A stretch of DNA of 64,000 nt from JBIQJD01 sp044507695 (GCA_044507695.1 JBIQJD010000002.1:248001-312000), one strand, 5' to 3'; positions 35,537-44,610 are shown, counted from the stretch's first letter. A program made the numbers and translations. Notes: a model not told the origin generated them from the sequence alone.

Positions 35537-37480
35537 ATGATTCAAAATGAATTAAAAATTCTTCTGTTAGAGGATAATCTGCATGATTCTATATTAGTTG
35601 AGCATGAACTTTTCAATCTGAAACATGCTTATAAATTCTTATGTGTAAATAATAAAGAATCATTTCTGCAAAGTTTAACAAACTACTCTCCCGATCTGAT
35701 TATCTCCGATTATCAGCTTCTTAATTTTAACGGAATGGAAGCGCTGGAGCTTGCAAAAAAAATAAAACCTGATGCACCTTTCCTCCTTCTAACCGGATCT
35801 ATAAATGAAGAGATTGCAGTTGAATGTTTAAGAGCCGGTGCGTGGGATTATGTAATTAAAGATCATATGATAAAACTTGTTCCGGCAATAGAATCAATCC
35901 TCAGAACAAAACATGCCGAGCAAAAAAGTATTGCCGCTGAAAAAGAAGTAAGGCGTGCACTTGCTGAAACTGAAGGTCTTTACCGCTGCGTGGTTGAAAG
36001 TATTTCGGAGGGATTGTTGATAACGGATTTCGATGATATAATTCTTTTTGCAAATAATAGTCTGCTTGAGATGACAGGCTATACTGCTGATGAGCTGATT
36101 GGTCATGTTGGATATGAAATATTTTTTGATAAAGATCAATGGGATGAAACAATCAACAGAAATAAACGCCGCTTTCAAAATGTTGCTGATGAGTATGAAG
36201 TTAAACTGAGGAAGAAAAATGGTGAATACATTTGGGTGAGAGTTAAAGGCGCGCCTTACAAAAACGGAAGCGGAGAAATAATTGGCACAATCGGTGCTAT
36301 TATTGATATTACAGATTACAAACAAGTTCTTATTGCACTGGAAGAAAGTGAAAGGAGAATCCGAACAGTTTTTGAAGATGTAAGGGATGTAATTTTTCAA
36401 ACAGATGAAAACGGTGTATTTGTTTTTCTTAATCCATATTGGAAAATAATTAGCGGTTACACAATTGAAGAAACACTCGGTAAAAAGCTGATTGATTTTA
36501 TTCCTGATGATTATAAAAAATTTACTTTGGATGAATTCATCAATCTCATTTACAGAAAAAAAGAATTTTCACGATTTGAAATTCGCTTAACAACACATTC
36601 CGGTGAATTAAGATGGATTGAGATAAATATTAGATTATCCTTGGATGAAATAGGCCAGGTTGCAGGAATTTCCGGAATAATAAGTGATATTAATGATAGA
36701 AAAATTATTGAAGCAGAACTCATTCACGCAAAAGAAAAAGCGGAAGAATCTGAAAGGATGAAATCGCTCTTCCTTGCACAAATGTCTCACGAAATCCGCA
36801 CTCCGCTTAATGTTATTCTTAATTACAATGCAATTCTTAAAGAAGAAATACAACAGGGAATTTTAGATGAATTTGATAATATCTTCCAGGGAATTGAAAA
36901 CGGCGGTAAAAGATTAATGAGAACGATAGATCTCATTCTTAATATGTCTGATGTTCAGTTCGGCCGTTATCCTGTAAAAATGGAACAGGTTAATCTGGAA
37001 AAACTTCTTACTAAATTAATGAAAGATTTTAAATCACTTGCCCAGGAAAAAAATCTTGTAATGATTTTAAAAAATGAATGTGAGCAGCCTCTTGTAAATG
37101 CAGATGAGTATACATTATCGCAGGTGTTTCAGAATCTGATTGATAATGCAATCAAGTACACAGAAAAAGGAAGTATTACAATAAGAATAAAAGAAAACGA
37201 TTATTCAAAGATTTCGATTGATGTAATTGATTCGGGAATTGGGGTTTCGGAGGAATTTCTGCCGAGAATATTTGATGCATTTGCTCAGGAAGAAACCGGT
37301 TACTCAAGAAAATTTGAAGGAAACGGCTTAGGTCTTTCACTTACCAAAAAATATATTGAACTTAATTCCGGTGAAATTACGGTAAAAAGTAAAAAGGGTG
37401 AGGGCACAACTTTTACAGTTGTGCTGAATTCGTTAATACAAAAAGGGAAGGAACATGGAATCGGACAAATTATTCGATAA
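35537..37480 (+). CDS. Hybrid receiver-PAS-PAS histidine kinase
   Basis: A 647-residue cytoplasmic kinase: receiver with LLLEDN and acceptor Asp in LIISDYQLL (the usual KP lysine region reads VIKDHM), two PAS domains near 150-270 and 280-400, HisKA with AQMSHEIRTPLNVIL near 418 and an ATPase domain with NLIDNAIKYT and GNGLGL. Its kinase core differs from the two upstream ones, so it was not made by the same recent duplication. The TTG at 35534 is less likely than the ATG at 35537. It overlaps the stand-alone receiver gene by 26 nt. Confidence 0.88.
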   Translation: MIQNELKILLLEDNLHDSILVEHELFNLKHAYKFLCVNNKESFLQSLTNYSPDLIISDYQLLNFNGMEALELAKKIKPDAPFLLLTGSINEEIAVECLRAGAWDYVIKDHMIKLVPAIESILRTKHAEQKSIAAEKEVRRALAETEGLYRCVVESISEGLLITDFDDIILFANNSLLEMTGYTADELIGHVGYEIFFDKDQWDETINRNKRRFQNVADEYEVKLRKKNGEYIWVRVKGAPYKNGSGEIIGTIGAIIDITDYKQVLIALEESERRIRTVFEDVRDVIFQTDENGVFVFLNPYWKIISGYTIEETLGKKLIDFIPDDYKKFTLDEFINLIYRKKEFSRFEIRLTTHSGELRWIEINIRLSLDEIGQVAGISGIISDINDRKIIEAELIHAKEKAEESERMKSLFLAQMSHEIRTPLNVILNYNAILKEEIQQGILDEFDNIFQGIENGGKRLMRTIDLILNMSDVQFGRYPVKMEQVNLEKLLTKLMKDFKSLAQEKNLVMILKNECEQPLVNADEYTLSQVFQNLIDNAIKYTEKGSITIRIKENDYSKISIDVIDSGIGVSEEFLPRIFDAFAQEETGYSRKFEGNGLGLSLTKKYIELNSGEITVKSKKGEGTTFTVVLNSLIQKGKEHGIGQIIR

Positions 37481-37868
37481 ACCAAAATTATTAATTATAG
37501 AAGATGATTACGAAAATCAAATTCTTTTGAAAGCTTATCTTAAAAAGAATTTTAGCGTAACAATTTGTGATTCCGAAGAAACTTTTTATGAATGTTTGAA
37601 GAATGATACTTACGATATTTTTCTTGTTGATATCGCTTTGCGAAGCGGGAAGAACGGGCTTGATTTAACAAGAGAATTAAGAGCAACTGAGAATTATGCT
37701 TCCGCACCAATTATCTGCCTTTCTGCTCATGTGTTCCCGGCTGATAGAGAAAATGCATTTAAAGCGGGCGTAGATGCATTTTTACCAAGACCAATTTTTA
37801 ACAAAGATCTGCTTGCTGCTCTTGTTGAAGTTTACAAAAAAAGAACCGGCAAAGATCTTAATGTTTAA
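37455..37868 (+). CDS. Stand-alone response regulator receiver
   Basis: A 137-residue receiver domain with LLIIEDD, acceptor Asp in IFLVDIALRSG, the Ser/Thr position in ICLSAHV and the loop Pro in FLPRPIFN, where the conserved Lys of KP is replaced by Arg. It has no output domain, so it must act by binding another protein or as part of a relay. It overlaps the preceding kinase gene by 26 nt, a strong sign of a functional pair. Confidence 0.85.
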   Translation: MESDKLFDKPKLLIIEDDYENQILLKAYLKKNFSVTICDSEETFYECLKNDTYDIFLVDIALRSGKNGLDLTRELRATENYASAPIICLSAHVFPADRENAFKAGVDAFLPRPIFNKDLLAALVEVYKKRTGKDLNV

Positions 37869-37902
37869 TCTTTTTTATTTAAGAAAATTTTCTTCCGGTA
37901 GT

Positions 37903-37916
37903 GTAAAATATTTTAC
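37903..37916. repeat. 14-bp palindrome, copy 1
   Basis: GTAAAATATTTTAC stands 34 nt after the stand-alone receiver gene. A 16-nt identity with the site at 44561-44576 includes the flanking T and C. Confidence 0.4.
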
Positions 37917-37985
37917 CCTTTATAACAGCTAACTGCTTGACTCAACTCACGTCAGGATAATTTTAATATCCTATATTTGCAGGTG

Positions 37986-38072
37986 AAAGTAGTTAGTTAA
38001 GTTAAATCCCCCCTTTATAAACCCCATAGGCTATAGAATTAAAAGCCCTAATTCTATAGCCTGTTCTTTTTT
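37986..38072 (+). ncRNA. Candidate small RNA, about 85 nt
   Basis: A TATATTTG box (37972-37979) is followed about 85 nt later by a perfect 13-bp stem with a T-run, the end expected of a short independent transcript. The body contains runs of C (TCCCCCC) and a CCCC stretch that would be exposed. There is no open frame. No good upstream TTG element is present at 20 nt, which lowers confidence. It could equally be a leader terminator for the PP2C operon. Confidence 0.3.
38028..38072 (+). terminator. Strong intrinsic terminator
   Basis: AGGCTATAGAATT (38028-38040) pairs perfectly with AATTCTATAGCCT (38050-38062) over a 9-nt loop, followed by GTTC and six T. It ends whatever transcript enters from upstream, either the kinase set or a short RNA. 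Confidence 0.8.
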
Positions 38073-38184
38073 AAAAATTATCCATCAAGAAATTTAATTC
38101 GGGATTTTAAATATTTTTGTAACTATCTTTATTACGTTTTAAAAATCACTGTAACTTTAACTAACTCAAAATTTTTGTTCAAGA

Positions 38185-38913
38185 ATGAAATATTCATATT
38201 CATCCCTCTCAAAAATCGGATTGAAAAGAAAAACAAATGAAGATTCTATAGGTGTATATCAGGATGAAAATGGATTACTTGTTATTGTGTGTGATGGATT
38301 AGGCGGAAATAATGCTGGTGATGTTGCTTCAAAACTTACTGTTGAGGTTATTCATGAAAACTTCCTCAATTCTTCCGAGAATGATTATCTTGAAAAAATA
38401 AAAAATGCTATTCTTGAAGCTAACCGTGTTGTTCTTGAAAAAGCTGAATCAAATTTTGAATTTAAAGGAATGGCAACAACTGTTGAAGTTCTTTTCTTAA
38501 AAGAGAATGAAGTTTACTGGGGTCATGTTGGTGATTCAAGAATGTATTTTTACAGAAACGGAAAATTAAAACAGCTTACTAAAGATCATTCCCTCGTTCA
38601 AAAACTAATTGATGAAGGATTCCTTACACTTAAAGAAGCAGAAAATCATCCTAATAAAAATATTATTATACGTGCGCTTGGTGATTCTGCAAACCTGGAA
38701 GTTGATTTAAGCAAACTCAGATTCAACAATAATGATGATGTTACTTTTTTTGTTTGTACCGATGGAGTAACTTCTGTTTTGAATGACAATGAACTTGAAC
38801 AATTTCTCAAGCAGCCCGAACCGGTAAAGATTTCATCCGGACTATCTGAGTTAATTGAACAAAGAGGCGCACCTGATAATTATTCATTTGTTATTATCTG
38901 TAAGAACAAATAA
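38185..38913 (+). CDS. PP2C-family Ser/Thr protein phosphatase
   Basis: A 242-residue soluble PP2C with metal-binding residues in KTNEDSIG, VCDGLGGNNAGD, GHVGDSRMYF and CTDGVTSVLND. It removes phosphate from Ser/Thr, normally reversing the partner kinase. The stop overlaps the kinase start by one base (TAATG), so the two proteins should be made in step. Confidence 0.92.
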   Translation: MKYSYSSLSKIGLKRKTNEDSIGVYQDENGLLVIVCDGLGGNNAGDVASKLTVEVIHENFLNSSENDYLEKIKNAILEANRVVLEKAESNFEFKGMATTVEVLFLKENEVYWGHVGDSRMYFYRNGKLKQLTKDHSLVQKLIDEGFLTLKEAENHPNKNIIIRALGDSANLEVDLSKLRFNNNDDVTFFVCTDGVTSVLNDNELEQFLKQPEPVKISSGLSELIEQRGAPDNYSFVIICKNK

Positions 38914-40889
38914 TGATTGGCAGCAGAATTGGACATTACAAAATAATTGATGTCCTCGGTGAAGGCGGAATGGGGATTGTTTACAAGGCTTTTGATGTTA
39001 AACTTGAAAGATACGTTGCATTAAAAATTCTTAACTCGCAGGCACTCAATACTCCGCAATTTGTTGAACGTTTTAAACGTGAAGCAAAAAACCAGGCAAA
39101 GCTTAATCATCCCAATATAGTTCCTGTTTATGGATTTACAGAAGAAGATAATCTTCTTGGAATTGTTATGGAATATGTTGAAGGTGAAACGCTTGATCAA
39201 TTAATTGAACGTAAAGGAAGATTAAATCTTCTTGAATCATTAAAAATTCTTCAACAGATTCTTAGAGGCACAGGCTACGCACACAGCAAAGGATTTGTAC
39301 ACAGAGATATTAAACCTTCAAACATAATTCTTAATCTTGAAGGTGAAGCCAAGATAATGGATTTCGGAATCTCGAAATCACTTTCTGATACCAAGGGAAT
39401 TACCCGGATGGGAACAAAGCTTGGAACCGTGCTTTACATGAGTCCAGAACAAATAAAAGCGCTTGAGCCGACTCAGCAAAGTGATATTTACTCAATCGGA
39501 ATTACATTTTACGAAATGCTTTCCGGGAAAAATCCATTTGATATTGGAACTGATTACCAGATAATGGAAGCGCACCTTAAAATGAATCCGCCCAGATTAT
39601 CTACAATGGTTGGAAATCTTGGAAATGAAGTAGATGAAGTCCTTTCAAGTGCAATGCACAAATCAACAAAGAAAAGGTATCAATCAACAGAACAATTTCT
39701 TGCTGATGTTGAAAGATTAATTGAAATTCTGGAAGCGCCTTTGGAGAAAAGAAAATCAAAAGTAAGAACAAAGGCCGGGCAAAAAAACAAAACTTCTCCC
39801 GTTAATTCAAAATTAAGTACGCAGTATAACGGTACAAAAATTTCCGGGCTGCGGTTTTACATTTTTGCTTTTTTCTTTATTGTAATGTTTACAGGATTAA
39901 TTTTGTTTATTTATGATGCTATAGCTGGTTACTGGCAAAATACTTCAGATACTGGTAAGAAAAATTCAAGTAGTGAGATAAGTAATTATAGTGCACACCT
40001 CAATACTATATTAAATGGTAAATGGAATGTTGCAGCAACTGAAACAAAAGCACAGATAAATGCACTTGCTTTTACTGATGATTCAATTGCATTCGCATGT
40101 GGTTTAAATGGAACATTCCTAAAAACTACCAACGGCGGTGCGAGCTGGATAAGTTTAATTGATACCGCTGATGAAAAATCATCGATTAATTTTTATGACG
40201 TTCAAGCAGTTTCTCCTGCTGTAATATTAATTGCAGGAGACAGCGGTAATCTTCTTTCTTATAATCCTTTCTTAAATGAATTTGAAAAGATAAATATTCC
40301 ATCAGGTGAATCACTTTTTGATATCTACTTTTTAAAAAATACAGGAACAGGATTTATTGCTGGAGCTAACGGAAATATTTTAAAAAGCCAGGATTACGGA
40401 AAAACATGGCAAAGAATTGTTTCATCAACACAGCAGCTTTTATATGAGATAAATTTTGCTGATCAAAATAACGGTTTTATTGCCGGCTGGAACGGGATAG
40501 TTCTTAAAACTACAGATAGAGGAAACACCTGGCAAAAAGTTGAAAAGTTTACAGATAAATATTTAAGAAGCATTTTCTTTCTTGATGAAGAAAACGGATT
40601 AACAGCCGGAGGCGGCGGTGAAATATTCCGTTCAGATGATGGCGGTGAAACCTGGGAATTAATAAAATCAGGAACAATTTCGGGATTATCTAAAATTTAT
40701 TTCTTCGATAGCTCAAACGGAATTATTCTCGGCAGTAAGGGTGAAATTCTTATTTCAGAAGATGCGGGGGAATCGTGGAAAAATATTTCAAGCGGACAAT
40801 TTGCCGGCCTTACAAATCTTACAATCTCTCCCTCTCAAAAAATTTTCTTAACAGGGCAGAACGGTGTTATACTTTCCGAACCGGATTAA
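38913..40889 (+). CDS. Transmembrane Ser/Thr kinase with Ycf48-like propeller
   Basis: A 658-residue kinase. Residues about 1-270 hold the Hanks-type domain with GEGGMGIVYKAF, ALKIL, FVHRDIKPSNI and DFGISKS. A basic linker leads to one membrane segment near 314-337. The outside part, about 370-658, has repeated short units ending TNGGASW, DYGKTWQ, DRGNTWQ, DGGETWE and DAGESWK, the BNR/Ycf48-like beta-propeller pattern of photosystem-assembly and sialidase-like proteins. Bacterial kinases of this class more often carry PASTA repeats. The propeller should sense an extracytoplasmic ligand or protein. It is paired with the PP2C phosphatase. Confidence 0.88.
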   Translation: MIGSRIGHYKIIDVLGEGGMGIVYKAFDVKLERYVALKILNSQALNTPQFVERFKREAKNQAKLNHPNIVPVYGFTEEDNLLGIVMEYVEGETLDQLIERKGRLNLLESLKILQQILRGTGYAHSKGFVHRDIKPSNIILNLEGEAKIMDFGISKSLSDTKGITRMGTKLGTVLYMSPEQIKALEPTQQSDIYSIGITFYEMLSGKNPFDIGTDYQIMEAHLKMNPPRLSTMVGNLGNEVDEVLSSAMHKSTKKRYQSTEQFLADVERLIEILEAPLEKRKSKVRTKAGQKNKTSPVNSKLSTQYNGTKISGLRFYIFAFFFIVMFTGLILFIYDAIAGYWQNTSDTGKKNSSSEISNYSAHLNTILNGKWNVAATETKAQINALAFTDDSIAFACGLNGTFLKTTNGGASWISLIDTADEKSSINFYDVQAVSPAVILIAGDSGNLLSYNPFLNEFEKINIPSGESLFDIYFLKNTGTGFIAGANGNILKSQDYGKTWQRIVSSTQQLLYEINFADQNNGFIAGWNGIVLKTTDRGNTWQKVEKFTDKYLRSIFFLDEENGLTAGGGGEIFRSDDGGETWELIKSGTISGLSKIYFFDSSNGIILGSKGEILISEDAGESWKNISSGQFAGLTNLTISPSQKIFLTGQNGVILSEPD

Positions 40890-41065
40890 GTCTTTTTCAT
40901 TCATTTAGATTTACTTATAATTTTTCTACTCATTTAACATTCTGGATTTGTATTATACAAAAAATTTTATGATTGAGTTGAAACCAGGAGAAAAATGAAT
41001 CGTAAGAACAGATAATTAAAAAATCAGAATTGCAATTCATACTTTGTTATGGCACATACTTTAAA

Positions 41066-41096
41066 TTGCATTTCAGAACGCCTATACGTAATTTTG
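41066..41096 (+). promoter_or_regulatory. Bacteroidota-type promoter for secA
   Basis: TTG at 41066-41068, 20-nt spacer and exact TAnnTTTG match (TAATTTTG) at 41089-41096. The start would be near 41103, giving a 24-nt leader with GGAG before the secA ATG. Confidence 0.55.
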
Positions 41097-41126
41097 AACC
41101 TAATTTATACCCACGGAGAATGATTA

Positions 41127-44100
41127 ATGTTAAACATTATTAAGAAGATTTTTGGCGATAAAAACACGAAAGATATCAAAGAACTTTGGCCGATAGTTGA
41201 AGAAATTAACAGAGAATATGAAAAAATAAACGATCTTTCAGATGATGAATTAAGAGCTAAAACTCAGGAATTTAAACAAAGAATACAGGATTATACCGCA
41301 GATTTGCGTGCGCAAATTGATGAACTAAAATCCCGCCTTCAATCCGATGAAGATTTTGACAGACAGGCAGCTTATGATGAACTTGATAAACTTGAAGAAG
41401 ATCTGAACGATAAGTATGAGGAGATTTTAGATGAATTGCTGCCTGAAGCTTTTGCAGTTGTTAAATCAACATGTAAAAGATTAGTTGGAAAAAGCTGGAC
41501 AGTTGCTGGAAATAAAATAACATGGGATATGGTTCCTTATGATGTTCAGTTAATGGGCGGAATAGTTCTGCACCAGGGAAAAATTGCAGAGATGGCAACC
41601 GGTGAAGGAAAAACTCTTGTTGCAACATTACCAGTTTATTTAAATGCTCTTACAGGAAGAGGTGTTCATCTCGTTACTGTTAACGATTATCTCGCGCTTC
41701 GTGATTCTGAGTGGATGGGAGAGATTTATAAATTCCATGGATTAACTGTTGGTGTTATTCTAAATACTATGACTCCGGATCAGAGAAAGATTCAATACAA
41801 TTCAGATATTACTTATGGAACGAATAATGAATTTGGTTTTGATTACCTGAGAGACAACATGGCTGTTGATAAAGAACACCAGGTTCAGCGCGGGCATAAT
41901 TACGCAATTGTGGATGAAGTTGATTCCGTATTAATTGATGAAGCAAGAACACCACTTATAATTTCAGGTCCGGTTGAGGTTGATGATCAGAAATTCGGAG
42001 AGATGAAGCCCCGTGTTGAACGGCTTTACAGAATGCAGGCACAGTTTATTTCCAAAATTGTTGCTGATGCCGAATCTCTTTTAAATAGTAATGATGGTAA
42101 GAATGAAACAGAAGCCGGCATTTTACTTTTAAGAGCGTACCGTGGATTGCCAAAGCATAACAAACTTGCAAAAGTTTTATCAGAACCTTCCAATAAAAGG
42201 CTTCTGCAATCTACTGAGCTGGAATTTCTCCGTGAAAAAGGAAAGAACATGCACATCATTGATGATGAGCTTTATTTTGTTATTGATGAAAAAAATAACA
42301 CGATAGATTTAACGGAAAAAGGAAGAGAGGAACTTGCAAAAGGCAGCGGCTTTGAAAAAGAATTTTTTATCCTTCCTGATCTTGGAATGGAAATAAGCAA
42401 GTTTGAAAATGATCCCGATTTAAATGAAGCTGAAAAAATAAAACGCAAAGATGCATTGTACCAGAAATATTCTGAAGCAAGCGATCGCATTCATACTATT
42501 CATCAGCTTTTAAAAGCTTATACCTTATTTGAGAAAGATGTTGAATATGTTGTAACTGAGGAAGGCAAAATTGCAATAGTTGATGAATTTACCGGACGTG
42601 TTTTGCCGGGAAGGCGTTATTCTGATGGACTACACCAGGCAATTGAAGCGAAAGAAAATGTAAAAGTTGAAAGAGACAGCCAGACACTGGCAACAATTAC
42701 ACTTCAGAATTATTTCAGAATGTATAACAAACTTGCGGGGATGACAGGAACTGCGGAAACTGAAGAAGGTGAGTTTTACCAGATTTATAAACTTGAAGTT
42801 GTTGTTATTCCAACGAACAAACCTGTTATAAGAGAAGATCAGGATGATGCAGTTTATAAAACCAAGCGTGAAAAATATAACGCTGTTATTGAACAGATTG
42901 AAGAGCTCCGTAAACAGGGAAGACCCGTTCTCGTTGGTACAACTTCTGTTGAGGTCTCTGAGACAATAAGCAGAATGCTAAAAAGAAAAGGCGTTCCGCA
43001 TAATGTTCTTAATGCAAAACAGCATCAGCGTGAGGCTGAAGTTGTTGCACACGCCGGTGAAATTGGTGCAGTTACAATTGCAACAAATATGGCAGGCCGC
43101 GGAACCGATATTAAACTTGGTGCAGGCGTTAAAGAAAAAGGCGGGTTGTTTATTTTAGGAACTGAGCGCCATGAATCCAGAAGAATTGACCGCCAGCTAA
43201 GAGGCCGTTCAGGCAGGCAGGGAGATCCCGGCACTACTAAATTTTTCCTTTCACTTGAAGATGATTTAATGCGGCTTTTTGGCAGCGATAGAATTTCTTC
43301 TGTAATGGAAAGAATAGGAATTAAGGAAGGCGAAGTAATTCAGCATCCGCTTATTACAAAATCTGTTGAACGTGCTCAGAAAAAAGTTGAAGAGAATAAT
43401 TTTGCAATCCGCAAAAGACTTCTTGAATATGATGACACAATGAACTCACAGAGAGAAGTTATATACACAAGAAGAAAACGCGCACTGCAGGGAGACAGAT
43501 TAAAAGGTGAAATTCTATCAATGCTTGAAGAATACATTGAAGAAGTAGTTGATAAACATTTTGATAATGTTGATGCAGTTGGTTTAAAAGAAGAAATAAT
43601 GCATAATCTCCTGGTTGAATCGTACATTCCGCCGGAACAGTTTGAATCCCTGGGTAAGGATGGTATAAAAGAAAAAATTCTTGAAGACGCAAAAATCTTC
43701 TACAATAAAAAAGAAGAAATGATTGGCCATGATCTGATGGCAAGGCTTGAGCGTTATGCACTGCTTTCTGTGATTGACCAGAAATGGAAGGAACATCTCC
43801 GTGAGATGGATGATCTTAAAGAAGGAATTGGATTGCGTGCTTATGGACAAAAAGATCCGCTTGTTGAATACAAAGCAGAAGCATTTAAATTATTTGTTGA
43901 GCTTCTGGATCAGATAAGAAATGATGTTGTAAGTTTTGCTTTTAAATTCTGGCCGCAGGCTCCCGAAGAAGTTCAACGAAGAAGACGCCCTGTTACTTCA
44001 CGTGTAAAAGAAAGCAAACAAAGCACGGATCAGATTGCATACTCCGCAACTGCAAGAACAGCCGGAGGAAATCAAACCGCAGGCAAACCCATGCCGGTTC

Positions 44101-44180
44101 AGGTAGAAGAAAAAATCGGCAGAAATGATCCATGCCCGTGCGGCAGCGGTATAAAATATAAAAACTGCCACGGCAGATAA
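41127..44180 (+). CDS. secA: Preprotein translocase ATPase SecA
   Basis: A 1017-residue SecA. It has Walker A in ATGEGKTLVATL, DEVDSVLIDEARTP for the second motif, helicase-type TNMAGRGTDIKLG and a C-terminal zinc motif CPCGSGIKYKNCHG that binds SecB or lipids. It also has an extra acidic coiled segment around residues 60-100, a feature seen in Bacteroidota and Chlorobi SecA. SecA drives export through SecYEG and so feeds the many signal-peptide proteins in this window. It has its own promoter. Confidence 0.97.
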   Translation: MLNIIKKIFGDKNTKDIKELWPIVEEINREYEKINDLSDDELRAKTQEFKQRIQDYTADLRAQIDELKSRLQSDEDFDRQAAYDELDKLEEDLNDKYEEILDELLPEAFAVVKSTCKRLVGKSWTVAGNKITWDMVPYDVQLMGGIVLHQGKIAEMATGEGKTLVATLPVYLNALTGRGVHLVTVNDYLALRDSEWMGEIYKFHGLTVGVILNTMTPDQRKIQYNSDITYGTNNEFGFDYLRDNMAVDKEHQVQRGHNYAIVDEVDSVLIDEARTPLIISGPVEVDDQKFGEMKPRVERLYRMQAQFISKIVADAESLLNSNDGKNETEAGILLLRAYRGLPKHNKLAKVLSEPSNKRLLQSTELEFLREKGKNMHIIDDELYFVIDEKNNTIDLTEKGREELAKGSGFEKEFFILPDLGMEISKFENDPDLNEAEKIKRKDALYQKYSEASDRIHTIHQLLKAYTLFEKDVEYVVTEEGKIAIVDEFTGRVLPGRRYSDGLHQAIEAKENVKVERDSQTLATITLQNYFRMYNKLAGMTGTAETEEGEFYQIYKLEVVVIPTNKPVIREDQDDAVYKTKREKYNAVIEQIEELRKQGRPVLVGTTSVEVSETISRMLKRKGVPHNVLNAKQHQREAEVVAHAGEIGAVTIATNMAGRGTDIKLGAGVKEKGGLFILGTERHESRRIDRQLRGRSGRQGDPGTTKFFLSLEDDLMRLFGSDRISSVMERIGIKEGEVIQHPLITKSVERAQKKVEENNFAIRKRLLEYDDTMNSQREVIYTRRKRALQGDRLKGEILSMLEEYIEEVVDKHFDNVDAVGLKEEIMHNLLVESYIPPEQFESLGKDGIKEKILEDAKIFYNKKEEMIGHDLMARLERYALLSVIDQKWKEHLREMDDLKEGIGLRAYGQKDPLVEYKAEAFKLFVELLDQIRNDVVSFAFKFWPQAPEEVQRRRRPVTSRVKESKQSTDQIAYSATARTAGGNQTAGKPMPVQVEEKIGRNDPCPCGSGIKYKNCHGR

Positions 44181-44226
44181 TATTTATCTGTCTTAAATTA
44201 TGATGTCAATAATTTGAAAGGCGTCA

Positions 44227-44565
44227 ATGAAAAAAATTGAAGCAATAATCCGCCCGTTCAAACTTGATGAAGTTAAAGAAGCTCTTGTTGAAGAGGGCGT
44301 ACGGGGATTAACAATTACAGAAATCCGCGGTTACGGAAGGCAGAAAGGGCATACTGAAACTTACCGCGGCAGCGAGTATAGAATTGAATTTATTCCTAAA
44401 ATAAAGATTGAAGTAGTTGTTGAAGATCAGCAGCTTGATAAAGTTGTAGATGCAATATTGCGTACAGCTAAAACCGGTCAGGTTGGCGATGGCAAGATTT
44501 TCATTTCAAATATTGAGGAAGTTATAAGGATCCGAACTGAAGAATCCGGCGCCGGGGCTCTGTAA
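44227..44565 (+). CDS. glnB: P-II nitrogen regulatory protein (secA-linked copy)
   Basis: A 112-residue P-II protein nearly identical in layout to the amt-linked copy, with T-loop YGRQKGHTETYRGSEY (Tyr51 kept) and GDGKIFISNIEEVIRIRTEE. Being away from amt, this is likelier the general GlnB sensor for glutamine synthetase control, though that cannot be shown here. It follows secA by 46 nt and a weak hairpin, with AAGG about 8 nt before the start. The gene ends in a 16-nt palindrome also found after the receiver gene at 37.9 kb. Confidence 0.9.
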   Translation: MKKIEAIIRPFKLDEVKEALVEEGVRGLTITEIRGYGRQKGHTETYRGSEYRIEFIPKIKIEVVVEDQQLDKVVDAILRTAKTGQVGDGKIFISNIEEVIRIRTEESGAGAL

Positions 44566-44575
44566 AATATTTTAC
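44562..44575. repeat. 14-bp palindrome, copy 2
   Basis: GTAAAATATTTTAC overlaps the P-II stop codon. The same 14-bp palindrome, with the same flanking T and C, is at 37903-37916 after another gene's end. It may be a regulator site or a weak transcription-end signal. Confidence 0.4.
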
Positions 44576-44610
44576 CTTTTTGTTTATTTCAATCTTTTTT
44601 AGCTTTTCTT

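Larger units (their letters stand above)
37869..38184. other. Gene-free stretch between signalling gene sets
   Basis: This 316-nt gap holds no open frame of note. It contains a 14-bp palindrome (37903-37916) that is repeated at 44562-44575, a TAnnTTTG match (TATATTTG, 37972-37979) with an adjacent dyad (GGATA/TATCC), and a strong terminator (38028-38072). The last 110 nt before the PP2C gene must hold that operon's promoter, but I see no clear match. Confidence 0.5.

Noticed and set aside
35894..36400. 168-residue minus-strand open frame
   Set aside because: It lies opposite the PAS domains of a well-supported histidine kinase and shows no family features; it is an effect of AT-rich codon use.
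40890..41126. Possible small gene before secA
   Set aside because: The 237-nt gap contains only the secA promoter and leader; short frames there have no ribosome-binding site or coding character.
44174..44190. CAGATAA/TTATCTG hairpin as a secA terminator
   Set aside because: Seven A/T-rich pairs with no T-run and only 37 nt before the P-II start; too weak to call.
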